Assembly: GCA_963724645.1 (NCBI GenBank)
Contig: CAVRVJ010000013.1
Span: 248,001-312,000 of the forward strand
Reading direction: 5' to 3'
DNA from: CAVXSP01 sp963724645
GTDB lineage: Bacteria > Acidobacteriota > Vicinamibacteria > Vicinamibacterales > SCN-69-37
DNA: 64,000 nt
Shown here: positions 22,001 to 30,750 of the stretch, one piece after another
Layout of the letters: the number at the start of each line of letters is the position of its first letter
Position numbering within the stretch: position 1 is the stretch's first letter
Notes under the pieces: model-generated
Databases searched by the model: none
The model's input: the letters and a program-made list of their open reading frames with translations, nothing else
Told to the model about the DNA's origin: nothing
Translations under genes and position numbers: made by a program

Positions 22001-22159
22001 CGGGTGGATATCTTCGATGTGTTCAACCACGCCAACTTTGGTCCCCCGGGCAACGTTGTCGGCACCCCGGCGTTCGGCAAGATCACGAGGACGCGACTCC
22101 CCACGGGGGAAGCCGGCTCCTCTCGCCAGATTCAACTGGCGGCACGACTGTCGTTCTGA
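19088..22159 (+). CDS. TonB-type outer-membrane receptor with carboxypeptidase-regulatory domain
   Basis: 1023 aa and intact. The first ATG at 19088 puts about 24 polar residues before the hydrophobic signal segment (residues 25-43, ending AVAQ), so the true start may be a little further in. The N-terminal CarboxypepD_reg-like domain spans about 45-135 (LQGRVFDASGAAVPDAVIRV). A plug-like region follows (about 140-260: VTAETVQQIPLNGRHFIDLG, then NGHVSGAITTIATRSGTD), and then a long beta-barrel ending in LAARLSF. No clear N-terminal TonB box was identified. These receptors are assumed to take up oligomers such as peptides or glycans across the outer membrane. The histidine kinase gene starts only 13 bases after its stop, so receptor and sensor are co-expressed and may share a ligand. 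Confidence 0.92.
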   Translation: MRCEAHVQRTRFGAGAAHLTGAGCLVALAALLLLCASSIPAVAQTLTDLQGRVFDASGAAVPDAVIRVQNESIGFDVSVRADAEGRYHVAAIPNGTYTVTAQAPHFHTERIEALNVDVGRALVRNFHLKVGETAETVTVRAEVPLVDRATATVGHVVTAETVQQIPLNGRHFIDLGLLVPGSVAPSQAGFSSRPLRGIGALAFNTAGNREEAVGFLVNGVSTNNLTFGSLIFEPPLTSIQEVKIDNSTFGAENGHVSGAITTIATRSGTDQVHGDALEFFRNDALDARNFFEYTSEEPHPFNRNQFGGSLGGPISRGRTFFFGSYEGLRQRQGVDMNSLVLSDEQRAAAADPAIQQLIPLIPRANYFDAAGTPRFVGSAYAVVDTDRWTIDVRHNAGKNDRVQVFYGSQYVRWLEPGAQGNSIPGFGSVARPFASILTINETHSFGAAAVNEARFGRSRLEGGTYPAAQLNPTDFKIDDGVTRAIGLPQMIVAGDLNFGGPGAFPQGRTDTSYVLNDTFSRARGRHWMKLGGEYRHFVNENFAQGTGVFNFPTVDAFLAGTANAFNTTLGERRSTIDQRAMALFLQDRITLRDTLTLDLGMRYEWHVTPTERQNRFVVFDAATASLLRVGADIARIYQQNNRNLEPRLGAAWSPSPNGRTVLRAAYGLAVDEPGTTAVRDTAGNPPMAAPLTASGSIPLVRALETTRSAGLAPVTVDPLFTNASTRSWNVNVQHELAPELAVTAGYSGSHGTNLRISRNINQPVNGVRPFPTVSASSPILPGATLGNITQVESSGFSNYRAAWLAVTKRLSRGLQLDASYTWSKSLDTNSLNSSGFAVQDSYDIPNEYGLSDFDARHRFVLSASYALPFTGHVLTRGWQVASVVQSQSGNPVNIVTSNSSLNGVPNTVRPDVTGPIRIVGSVDQWFDPTVFVAANHFGNLGRNVVIGPAFNNVDVSFIRNERPGGRFGLQFRVDIFDVFNHANFGPPGNVVGTPAFGKITRTRLPTGEAGSSRQIQLAARLSF

Positions 22160-22172
22160 GATAAAGACACGA

Positions 22173-24008
22173 ATGGCCGTGCGGGTCGTGGTCGCCCTCA
22201 CCGTCGCGCTATGTACGACAACGCTGCCCGCCGGCGCCTCGGGGCAGGTTCTGTCGCCTCGAACGGTGCTGACGATCCATCTTGGCGCCGAGACCTTTCC
22301 TTCCAGTCCGATCCTGGACGCGGGCATCCGCGAGGCGCTGGCGGCGCGCTCCGACGTGCCGGTTGACTATTTCGCAGAGTACCTGGAGTCCGATCTCTTC
22401 CCCGGGGAAGACGCGTCTCTGGCGTTTCGGGACTACATCCGCCGGAAGTATCAAGGCCGCAGAATCGACCTGGTCATCGCGATCGCCGACGAGACGCTGC
22501 GCTTCGTGTTGAAGCACCGCGCAGAGCTGTTTCCCGAGGCGCCGATTGTTTTTACAGGGCTCGCCGTCCCGGACGAGATGGCACGCGAGGCTGGTGGCGG
22601 CATTACGGGAATAAAGGTTGGAGTTGCCTACACTCAAACGCTGGGGCTTGCACTGCAGCTCCAGCCGTCGACCGAGCACGTGTTCGTCGTGGTCAGCGGG
22701 ACAGACAAGCCGACGGTCGAGTCGGTACGAAACCAGTTTCGCGACCTTCCGCGGCCGGTCGATCTCAGGTTTATCAACGAGGATACCGTGCCCCACCTGC
22801 TGGCCGCAGTCGAGTCTGTCCCGCCACGCAGTGTGATCCTCTACATCTGGCATTTTCAGTACAAGCCTGGAAGCCTCATGTACGCTGACGAGGTGGCGCG
22901 GCTCGTGGCGCGGGCCGCACCGGTGCCGGTGTATGGCACGAGCGATTTCTACATCGGTTCCGGTGTCGTCGGCGGCGTCGTGCGCGACACGCGCGAGACC
23001 GGGACGCACCTTGGCGAAATGGCGGTTCGGATTCTCACAGGGACGCGCGCACAGGACATTCCGATTGAAGTCCCACGGCTCCTGCCGTATCTCGATTGGC
23101 GGCAGCTGCAGCGCTGGGGCATCACCGCAGCACGCGTGCCTGCCGGAGCGCTCATCAAGTTCAGAGAGCCTTCGATTTGGGAGCAGTACAAGCTCTACGC
23201 TCTCGGCGCCGTGATGGTCCTGCTGGCGCAGACCGCGCTCATCGCAGGGCTGCTCGTTCAGCGAAAGCGACGCCGGCAGGCCGAAGAACAGGTACGGGGA
23301 AGTCAGGCGGAGCTGCGCGCCAGCTACGAGCAGATCCGCCACCTCGGGTCTCGACTCCTGAACGCGCAGGACGCCGAGCGCTCTCGGATTGCGCGCGAGC
23401 TGCACGACGATATCAGCCAGCAGGTGGCGCTTCTGGCGATCGATCTGGGGCGATTGCGTGGGAGCGTTCAGGGCCAGGGCGAAGAGCTGCGCATCGGAGC
23501 AGTGACCCGCGCACACGGCCTGGCGAGGAGCGTGCACGATCTCTCTCACCGGCTGCATCCAGCGAAATTGCAGTTGATCGGCCTGGTCCCAGCGCTCGAC
23601 GCGCTCCAACGCGAGCTTTCGCGTCCTGATCTCGCCGTGACCTTCACGCACGACAACGTTCCGCCCTCGCTGGCGCCCGAGCTGACGTTATGTTTGTTCC
23701 GAATCGTTCAAGAAGCGCTGCAAAACGCCCTCAAGCACAGCAAGGCGCGCGAAGTATCGGTGCATTTGCACAGTGGGCCGGAAGAGATCGTCCTGACCAT
23801 CGTCGATGACGGCGTGGGCTTCGACATCGATCGCGCATTGGGCAAAGGGCTCGGCCTCATCAGCATGCGCGAGCGTCTGGAGCCTGTCGGCGGCAGGCTC
23901 GAGGTTCGTTCCACGCCTGGCGCCGGCACACGGCTCGAGGTCCGGGTGCCTCTTCCCGCCGCTCACAGCGCGGAATACACTCCGCCCGACAAGGCCCTCG
24001 CGTGGTGA
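22173..24008 (+). CDS. Sensor histidine kinase with ABC-type substrate-binding-like sensor domain
   Basis: 611 aa. The start at 22173 gives a signal/anchor segment (VALTVALCTTTLPAGASG). Residues about 30-340 resemble the periplasmic ABC substrate-binding family PF04392 (LVIAIADETLRFVLKHR, GGGITGIKVG). A transmembrane helix at about 350-367 and a short coiled coil follow. The kinase is of the HisKA_3/NarL-partner type: His411 in RIARELHDDISQQ, Asn518 in the N box (EALQNALKHSK), the G1 box DDGVGFD at 545-551, and GLGLISMRERL. Such kinases normally phosphorylate a LuxR-type response regulator, but none is adjacent: the next gene is on the other strand. The 13-base gap to the receptor gene upstream suggests one operon and translational coupling. 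Confidence 0.9.
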   Translation: MAVRVVVALTVALCTTTLPAGASGQVLSPRTVLTIHLGAETFPSSPILDAGIREALAARSDVPVDYFAEYLESDLFPGEDASLAFRDYIRRKYQGRRIDLVIAIADETLRFVLKHRAELFPEAPIVFTGLAVPDEMAREAGGGITGIKVGVAYTQTLGLALQLQPSTEHVFVVVSGTDKPTVESVRNQFRDLPRPVDLRFINEDTVPHLLAAVESVPPRSVILYIWHFQYKPGSLMYADEVARLVARAAPVPVYGTSDFYIGSGVVGGVVRDTRETGTHLGEMAVRILTGTRAQDIPIEVPRLLPYLDWRQLQRWGITAARVPAGALIKFREPSIWEQYKLYALGAVMVLLAQTALIAGLLVQRKRRRQAEEQVRGSQAELRASYEQIRHLGSRLLNAQDAERSRIARELHDDISQQVALLAIDLGRLRGSVQGQGEELRIGAVTRAHGLARSVHDLSHRLHPAKLQLIGLVPALDALQRELSRPDLAVTFTHDNVPPSLAPELTLCLFRIVQEALQNALKHSKAREVSVHLHSGPEEIVLTIVDDGVGFDIDRALGKGLGLISMRERLEPVGGRLEVRSTPGAGTRLEVRVPLPAAHSAEYTPPDKALAW

Positions 24009-24068
24009 CTGGGCACGGGTCGTGCCAGGGTCGAGCGTGACCATCGTCGACCAGGCGCCTGCCGCTGA

Positions 24069-25961
24069 TCAGGATCCCCCGCGGCCGGCTCCGTGAGCCA
24101 GAACGGCGAGCCGCTGCTGCGCCTGGCTCAGCGCCGGATCCAGGCGCGCAGCTTCCTTGTATTCGGCGATGGCCTCGCTGATTCGCCCCTCTCGCTCAAG
24201 GGCCAGGCCCAGGTTCAGATGGCCAATCGCGAATTCCGGCGTCGCGAGAAGCGCCGCGCGGTAGTGATCGATTGCCTCGGCCACGCGCCCGGTGGCGGCG
24301 AGCACATTGGCAAGATTGTTGTGCGCCTCGTCGTACGCGGGCGCGAGCCTCAGGGCCGCCTCGAATTCCGCGCGAGCCTGGTCCAACTTTCCCATCGAGG
24401 CCATCGCCGCGCCCAGGTCGTTGTGCGCGGTGTAAAGAGACGGATCGCGCCGGAGAGCGGACGAGCAGGCGACGATCGTCTCACTCATTCGTCCAGCGTG
24501 CGCCAGGGCGTGGCACAGGTTGTTGTAGGACTCGACGTTGTCCGGATTCAATCGGAGGGACTCGCGGAAGTGTTCGATCGCCTCGCCGGGCGACCTGCTC
24601 GCGATCAGCACGCCCAGGTCGTTGTGCACGAGCCAGGTGGACGGATTGCTCGAGAGGGTCGCGCGGTACAGCGTTTCGGCGTCCGCGTACAGTTCGGATT
24701 GCTGCCACGTCGCGATGCCAAGGACGACGATGAGCGCCGCCGCCGCGATCCGGCGGGCGGAGGCCGCGAGGGGCAGTCGCCACAGCGCCGCCGCCACGCA
24801 GGCCACCACCGCGATGATCGCGATGTATTGATAGTGATCCGCCACCAGCGCGAACTTCATGAAATACACGTCGGTGAAGCCCATCACCGGCACGAGGGCC
24901 AGACCGAACGCCATCCAGGCGAACAGCAGCGCGCGGACGACCGGCCGGCGTCTCTGCCACACGAGCACGGCGGTTACGGCCGCGGCCGCGGTCAGCGGCA
25001 ACCACCATCGAACGTCAACCGAGCGGATATCCCACTGCGGGTAAATGAAAATCAGCCGGATCGGCAACAGCGCTTTCGACAGATAAAACCAGGCAACTGC
25101 CGCCGCGCCGAGCGCCCGCTGGACAAGGGTGACGTGTCGAATCGCCTCCCCGCTCATGTAGTGGCTCTGGAACCAGATATTGACGAGGGTCAGCAGTGCG
25201 GCCACGACGAAGAACGGCGAGGTCCTGATCAGATCGGCGCGAGAAACCTCGCCGCGACGCCACCAGACCATGAGCAAGAGGAGTGCGGGGAGAACGGCAA
25301 CCGATCCTTTGCTGAGCATCGCCAGGACAAATGCGAGGAGACTGAGCCAGTACGTGCGCGTGACGCGCGGTCGAGATGGTCGTGACCCTGCTGCGAGCGC
25401 ATCGCGCCTTCGTGAGGTCGCCGTGCCCGGTCTCTGGCCGCCAGGTGCCACCGGATGCTTTGGCCAAACGCTGACGAACTCGTCGTCAAGGTACCAAAAA
25501 ATGGCCAGCAGAAAGAACAGCATCGAGAGGGTGTTCTTTCGCTGGGCGATCCAGGCCACGGATTCGACGTTCACGGGATGGATGGCGAAGAGCATCGCGG
25601 CCAACCAGGCGCCGGGAATCGACAAGCGTCGAAGGATGGCCCACAGCATGAGCGAGCTGCCAAGATGCAGGATCAGATTCGTGACGTGGTACGGCGTCGA
25701 ATCAAGGCCCCACAGCCGCCACTCCAGCCAGAAGGAGGTGGTCGTCATCGGCCAGTAGTCGAGCGGTTCGGTCGTGAACCACATGCGAGACAAGCCGTCG
25801 GCGGCGTGGATCAGCGGATTCTTCGTCAACAGCGTGTCGTCGTCGAAAATGAACCCGCCTGTCAGCGCGGGCCAATAGACCAGAACGGTGGCGGTGATCA
25901 GCAGAATGGCCGGGATCAGGGCCTGGGACGGGCCTGCGCTGGGATTCTTGCGGGCCTTCAT
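24069..25961 (-). CDS. TMTC-like polytopic membrane protein with C-terminal TPR repeats
   Basis: 630 aa. The N-terminal ~400 residues form a GT-C-like membrane region with about ten helices. Landmarks are FIFDDDTLLTKNPL after the first helix, an acidic loop where GT-C glycosyltransferases place catalytic residues, and HPVNVESVAWIAQRKNTLSM. The C-terminal ~200 residues are TPR repeats, seen as repeated HNDLGVLIAS, YNNLCHALA, HNDLGAAMAS, HNNLANVLAA and HLNLGLALE starts. The same layout is known from animal TMTC O-mannosyltransferases; transfer to bacteria is inference. The gene follows its paralogue by 11 bases. An extra hydrophilic loop of about 35 residues around 170-205, absent from the paralogue, interrupts the membrane region. 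Confidence 0.85.
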   Translation of the reverse strand: MKARKNPSAGPSQALIPAILLITATVLVYWPALTGGFIFDDDTLLTKNPLIHAADGLSRMWFTTEPLDYWPMTTTSFWLEWRLWGLDSTPYHVTNLILHLGSSLMLWAILRRLSIPGAWLAAMLFAIHPVNVESVAWIAQRKNTLSMLFFLLAIFWYLDDEFVSVWPKHPVAPGGQRPGTATSRRRDALAAGSRPSRPRVTRTYWLSLLAFVLAMLSKGSVAVLPALLLLMVWWRRGEVSRADLIRTSPFFVVAALLTLVNIWFQSHYMSGEAIRHVTLVQRALGAAAVAWFYLSKALLPIRLIFIYPQWDIRSVDVRWWLPLTAAAAVTAVLVWQRRRPVVRALLFAWMAFGLALVPVMGFTDVYFMKFALVADHYQYIAIIAVVACVAAALWRLPLAASARRIAAAALIVVLGIATWQQSELYADAETLYRATLSSNPSTWLVHNDLGVLIASRSPGEAIEHFRESLRLNPDNVESYNNLCHALAHAGRMSETIVACSSALRRDPSLYTAHNDLGAAMASMGKLDQARAEFEAALRLAPAYDEAHNNLANVLAATGRVAEAIDHYRAALLATPEFAIGHLNLGLALEREGRISEAIAEYKEAARLDPALSQAQQRLAVLAHGAGRGGS

Positions 25962-25972
25962 GCGGCGGCTTC

Positions 25973-28138
25973 CTACTTCCTGCCAATCCCGAGTGCCTTC
26001 GCGAGATTGGCTTGCGCGGTGGCCAGTCCCGGTTTCAGTCGCACGGCCTCGCGAAACTCCGCGATCGCGTCGTCCCGGCGGCCCTGCATGGCGTACGCAA
26101 CGCCGAGATCGTTGTGAATCTCAGCCAGGTTGCCGGTTCCCGTGCGAAGGGCCGCCTTGAACTCGGCCACGGCCTCGTCGAGCCTCTGCATCTGTTGCAG
26201 CACGTTGCCCAGGTTGTCGTGAATCGCCGCATCCTCCGGCTGGAGGCGTGCGGCCTGACGAAGGGCACGCTCTGCTTCCCCGTAACGGCTGGCCACCATC
26301 AGCGCGTAACCGAGGTTATTGAGGGTCGGCGCTGAATTCGGATCTATCTGGAGTGCCTGGCGATACTGGGCAATCGCTTCCTCGGTGCGGCCGAGGTGCA
26401 GGAGCGCATCTCCCATGGCGCCGCGTCCTTCGACGGTCGAGGAACTGTCCTGTGCGGCGTGCTGAAGTTCAGCGTTGGCCTCAGGGGCGCGACCAGCCGC
26501 TTGCAGTTCGGCTGCCAGGTCGGAGCGAATCGAGCCCAGCTCGGGATTGATGCGCAGGGCGTGTCGAAACGCGTCGACCGCCTCACTGTGACGGCCGAGC
26601 GTCCGCAGGTCGGCGCCGAGGTTGACGTAGGCTTCGAGGTAGTTGGGAGACAGGCGCACGGCTTCCTGATGCTCTCGGGCCGCCTCTTCGAATCGATCCA
26701 TCTGGAAGAGCGCGATTCCCAGGTTGTTGTGCAGGGAGGGATCGTTCGGCTTGATCGCCAGCGCCGTCTGCAGGTGCCCGAGGCCTTCCTGAAAGTCGAC
26801 CTTCGAACGGCGCAACAGGAAAAGGCCAAGGTTATTGTGCACCATCCAGGCGCGTGGATTCCGACTCAGCGTGCTCCGATAGATTGTCTCTGCGCTCGCG
26901 TACTGCTGGCTCCCCCGCCATGTCGCGATGCCCAACAACAGCATGAGGATGCCGCAGCCGATCTCAACAGGCCGGGCCCGCGTGAACTCGGCGAGTCGCG
27001 ACGCGCCCGCCGCTACACCCGCCACGACGGCGAGTAGCGCGATGTATTGATAGTGATCCGCCACAAGCGAGTACTTCATGAAGTAGACATCCGTCAGGCC
27101 CATCACCGGCACGAGCGACACGCAGAAGCAGGCCCAGACCAGCAGCAGCGCGCGCGGGAGTGGTCGTCGCCGCTGCCAGATCAGGATCGCGGTAAGGAGC
27201 AGCGCCGCGGCCATCGGCAGCCACCATTGGACGGCGTCCGCGCGGATATCCCACTCCGGATAGACGAACATCAGGTTGATCGGAACGAGCGCCTTGTAGA
27301 TATAGAACCAGAGCACGGCACCGGCCCCGAGCAAGCGTTCAACCACGGTGGCGTCGCGGATAGGGCCTGTCAGTCCACGCGCTTGGAACCAGATGTTCAC
27401 GAGTGTCAATCCGACGGCGACCACGAAGAACGGCGCGGTCCTGGCGAGATCGGTTCTCGTGATCGTCCCCTGCCGCCACCAGATGATGAGGAGCAGGAGC
27501 ACGGGAAGGATGGCCACCGATCCCTTGCTGAGCATGGCGAGCACGAAGGCCCCGAAGCTCAGCCAGTACCAACGCCGCGATTCCAGAAACCAGAGCGCCG
27601 ACAGGAGCAGAAAGACCAGGGACAGCGTATTTTTTCGCTCGGCAATCCAGGCCACCGATTCGACGTTGACGGGATGGAGGAGAAAGAAACCTGCCGCGAG
27701 CGCCGGCCCAGGGATCGCCAACTGGCGGAGAATTCTCCACAGAAGGAGCCCGCTGCCAATGTGCAGCAGCAGGTTCGTGAGGTGGTAGCCGCTCGCGTGC
27801 AGGCCCCACAGGCGCCATTCGATCCAGAACGACGTGCCGGTGACCGGCCAGTAGTCCACTGCCTGGGTGGTGAACCACATTCGGTAGAGTCCGTCGCCCG
27901 CTTTCACAAGAGGGTTGAGTGTCAACAACGCGTCGTCGTCCCAGATGAATCCACCGGAGAGGGCCGGCCAGTACGCGGCCACAGCCACGAGTGCGACGAA
28001 CGCGACGAGGGCCCCTGACGACGCCTTCACGGCGTGCGGAGCAGTCCGGCCAGGTTTGAAGTGCGCTTCTGAAAGAAGACGCTGCGAGGCCCGCGCGTGC
28101 TCGCTCAGGTTTTGCGCCTCGCAGGGATGACGACCCAC
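25973..28138 (-). CDS. TMTC-like polytopic membrane protein with C-terminal TPR repeats (paralogue)
   Basis: Up to 721 aa. The start drawn here is a GTG at 28138 that overlaps the upstream gene's end by 34 bases; another GTG at 28030 just before the first helix is an alternative. The membrane part matches its neighbour closely (FIWDDDALLTLNPL, HPVNVESVAWIAERKNTLSL, LTDVYFMKYSLVADHYQYIA), but the TPR region is longer, about nine repeats over residues 410-715. TPR arrays mediate protein-protein binding; the membrane part may be a polyprenol-sugar-dependent glycosyltransferase of the GT-C superfamily. It lies between a VWFA-related gene and its paralogue on the same strand, so the three are probably one operon and may act on the same exported protein. 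Confidence 0.85.
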   Translation of the reverse strand: MGRHPCEAQNLSEHARASQRLLSEAHFKPGRTAPHAVKASSGALVAFVALVAVAAYWPALSGGFIWDDDALLTLNPLVKAGDGLYRMWFTTQAVDYWPVTGTSFWIEWRLWGLHASGYHLTNLLLHIGSGLLLWRILRQLAIPGPALAAGFFLLHPVNVESVAWIAERKNTLSLVFLLLSALWFLESRRWYWLSFGAFVLAMLSKGSVAILPVLLLLIIWWRQGTITRTDLARTAPFFVVAVGLTLVNIWFQARGLTGPIRDATVVERLLGAGAVLWFYIYKALVPINLMFVYPEWDIRADAVQWWLPMAAALLLTAILIWQRRRPLPRALLLVWACFCVSLVPVMGLTDVYFMKYSLVADHYQYIALLAVVAGVAAGASRLAEFTRARPVEIGCGILMLLLGIATWRGSQQYASAETIYRSTLSRNPRAWMVHNNLGLFLLRRSKVDFQEGLGHLQTALAIKPNDPSLHNNLGIALFQMDRFEEAAREHQEAVRLSPNYLEAYVNLGADLRTLGRHSEAVDAFRHALRINPELGSIRSDLAAELQAAGRAPEANAELQHAAQDSSSTVEGRGAMGDALLHLGRTEEAIAQYRQALQIDPNSAPTLNNLGYALMVASRYGEAERALRQAARLQPEDAAIHDNLGNVLQQMQRLDEAVAEFKAALRTGTGNLAEIHNDLGVAYAMQGRRDDAIAEFREAVRLKPGLATAQANLAKALGIGRK

Positions 28139-29403
28139 TGACGATTCCGGACGGTCGCGCCGCGATGATCGACCTTGACCTTTAACTCGCGAGGCAGGCC
28201 GTCGCGGTCTGCGTCCGCCGGTTCCACGCCGAGGAGGTAGTAGGCGGAGGTTTCGCGCAGCACGCGATCGAACGCGAAATCCGCGGCGCCGCTGGAAGGC
28301 ACATTGATGCGCTTGCCTCCGGCCGCGCGCGAGAACTCTTCCAGCCAGTTGCTGAACATCGCGCGATCGCGACTCGGATCCGTACTGCCAAACCCGGGTT
28401 TGGACGCACTGCCCGAGTCCGACGCGCTCAAATCTACATGAACCGTGTAGATGGTCGCATTTGCCCGGGCGGCGGTCTGTCCGAGCACCCGCCCGAGATC
28501 GCCGACGTCGGGACGACCCTCGGGCTTGTCGCTGACGAGCACGCCGCCGGTGATGAGGACGACGGACTTGCGTCCGGGTACGAACGACAGAATACGCAGC
28601 AGAGCTTCGACGCCCATGAGGCTCATCTGCGACTCGTGCTCGAGCTGAACCGCGAGTCCGATGCCTTCGGCGAAGATGCGCGCCGGGCAGTCGGCCTCAC
28701 CGGGACACTCGCGCTGCTGAATCCTCAGCACGGGATCGAGTTCGGCTCTCACGCTGGGATCCAAGGTGCCGGCTGACCGCGTGAGAAAGGAAAACGGGTT
28801 CTGGCTCTCGGTCGTGATGTCGACGATTTCGTGCGGCTTCAGATTGAAGACGCTGCGCAACGGCTCTTTCTCGCCGATGAGGTTTGCGAGCCGCGCGCGG
28901 ACGGGCATCCGATCCGTCGTGGGCGGGATCCACGACCCCTTGGGCGACACGAACAGTCCAATTCGATCGTCCGGCTCGAGACGCTGGACAAACGCGCCGG
29001 CCGCGTCCATGGCCGCGCGCGACATCCCGACGCCGAAACTTCCGTTGTCCACCGCGAGAATCAACGTCCGCCCCGGACCCGCGGGCGGAGGGGGATCGGC
29101 CGCCGGGACCGGTGGCGTCCTTTTCACAGGCGGCGCGACGTTGGCATGCCGAATGAACTCGGCGGAGACGACCTTGCGTTGTTTCCCGTTGATCGAGACG
29201 TGGAAGGCGTTGGACGTCAGTTGTCCAACGGGATAGCCATCGCCGTCCATGACCTGAGCATCGACGGCAATCAGCTCGACGCTGCTTCGGAATACCGGCT
29301 GCTGCGCCTTGCCGACCAATTGCAGACTGACGGCGAACGCGCACGCCATCAGCACTGCCGGGACACCTACTGGTCCGGTGAGCGCCGAAGTCAACGCTTT
29401 CAT
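28105..29403 (-). CDS. VWFA-related (TIGR03436) exported protein
   Basis: 432 aa, intact. It starts with a signal peptide (hydrophobic stretch about 15-33, ending GKAQQ). A first domain has the family pattern VDAQVMDGDGYPVGQLTSNAF, a Pro/Ala-rich linker follows at about 92-108, and the von Willebrand A-like core starts RTLILAVDNGSFGVG. The metal-adhesion motif of true VWA domains (DxSxS) appears as DNGSFG, so metal binding is uncertain. The segment LLRILSFVPGRKSVVLITGG is typical of the family. It is the first gene of a minus-strand operon with the two TMTC-like genes. It is shorter than the relative at 12087 and lacks the long C-terminal beta-rich part. Confidence 0.85.
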   Translation of the reverse strand: MKALTSALTGPVGVPAVLMACAFAVSLQLVGKAQQPVFRSSVELIAVDAQVMDGDGYPVGQLTSNAFHVSINGKQRKVVSAEFIRHANVAPPVKRTPPVPAADPPPPAGPGRTLILAVDNGSFGVGMSRAAMDAAGAFVQRLEPDDRIGLFVSPKGSWIPPTTDRMPVRARLANLIGEKEPLRSVFNLKPHEIVDITTESQNPFSFLTRSAGTLDPSVRAELDPVLRIQQRECPGEADCPARIFAEGIGLAVQLEHESQMSLMGVEALLRILSFVPGRKSVVLITGGVLVSDKPEGRPDVGDLGRVLGQTAARANATIYTVHVDLSASDSGSASKPGFGSTDPSRDRAMFSNWLEEFSRAAGGKRINVPSSGAADFAFDRVLRETSAYYLLGVEPADADRDGLPRELKVKVDHRGATVRNRQWVVIPARRKT

Positions 29404-29507
29404 TGGAGACTGCAGGAGGAGTTTACCGTACCGAACGCCCGCGCCCTCCGTGGCCCGGGCGCGCTCTACCCAAGGCCCCCCGTGCTGTGAAACTATTGTC
29501 GGTCGCG

Positions 29508-30750
29508 ATGAAGGTCAACGTACCTGGACGGCGCCGCTTTCTGAAGCAGGGCGCCGCGCTGGCCGGCCTGGCCGTCGGTGCGGCCGCGAGCGTGCCCGGT
29601 TCTGCCGCTTCGCAGGATCCCCCGGCCGATCTCCGCCGCCGTCGCGCCTACGGTGAACGTTCTCCGTTCGAGACAGCCGCACGGGAGACGAGCATCCCCG
29701 AATCCCACACGCCGCTCCACGAGCAGATGGGGATCATCACGCCGTCGGCGCTCCACTACGTCGTCTCGCACGGCTACGATTCGCCGATTCTCAATCCTCG
29801 CGAGCATCGTCTGCTCATCCACGGCCTCGTGAATCGCCCGTTGATGTTTACACTCGACGAGCTCAAGCGATTGCCGTCGGTGTCCCGGATTCACTTCATC
29901 GAGTGCGCCGGTAACACCTCGACGAGCGACAACAAACAGCTGCCGAAGACGGTGCAGGTACACGCACGGCTGGAGCAGTTGCAGCGTGTGGACGGGCGTG
30001 CCGCTCTCGCTGTTGCTCGAGATGGCAGGCCTGCAGACGGCCGGAACCTGGATCGTGGCGGAAGGATCCGAGGCGGGCAAACTGGCCAAGAGCATCCCGA
30101 TTGAGAAAGCGCTGGACGACGTGATCGTGGCCTACGGCCAGAATGGCGAGGCCATACGCCCCGAGAACGGCTATCCGCTGCGTCTGGTGGTGCCGGGATT
30201 TGAAGGCTTGAGCAATGTCAAATGGCTGAGGCGACTCAAAGTGGTGGACGAGCCCGTTCACGCGAGATCGGAAAGTGCCGGCTACTCGGTCCTTCGGCCG
30301 GCGCTTGGGGGCAAAGCCTTCTGGTTCGATTTCGAGTTGGGTCCAAAATCGGTGATCACGCGTCCGGCCGGTGGCGCGGTGCTCACGGGTCCTGGCTTCT
30401 ACGAGATCACCGGGCTGGCATGGTCGGGCGGCGGCGCCATCCGCAAGGTCGACGTATCAATCGACGGTGGCCGCACGTGGAAGGACGCGCCGCTCCAGGA
30501 GCCAGTGTTGAGGAAGGCGTACACGCAGTTCGTGTTGCCATGGAACTGGGATGGTCGCGAGGCCGTGCTTCAGTCCCGTTGCACGGACGAACGTGGTGAC
30601 GTGCAACCCTCGCTCGCCGAGATCGCGAGCCTGTGGGGTGTCCAGCCACGCTATTTCCAGTCCCCGACGACGAGAGTGTTTCACTTCAATCCGATTTACC
30701 CGTGGAAGGTCACGCCGGACGGGCATGTTGAGAGCGCGCTGTTCGCTTAA
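29508..30750 (+). CDS. SoxC-like molybdopterin sulfite dehydrogenase/oxidase subunit, one frameshift at 29960
   Basis: The ATG at 29508 gives a Tat signal (GRRRFLKQGAALAGLAVG). The sulfite-oxidase-type Mo domain includes the molybdenum-ligand cysteine, Cys133 in HFIECAGN, and is followed by SLLLEMAGL, ENGYPLRLVVPGFEG and the SoxC-type dimerisation domain (ITGLAWSGGGAIRKVDVSID). The frame breaks at about 29960: one extra A turns VQVTHGWSSCSVWTG into unrelated residues. Without it the gene is 1242 bases, 413 aa. It overlaps the following cytochrome gene by 26 bases, the usual SoxC-SoxD pairing. The rest of a Sox system (SoxXYZAB) is not in the window, so it may oxidise sulfite or another sulfur compound, or organic S-oxides; the substrate is inferred from family only. 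Confidence 0.85.

Noticed and set aside
24009..24096. Short frame after the histidine kinase, reading VTIVDQAPAADQDPP, which recalls the start of a response regulator
   Set aside because: Only a few residues resemble a receiver domain, it has no continuation in any frame, and it overlaps the 3' end of a clear minus-strand gene.
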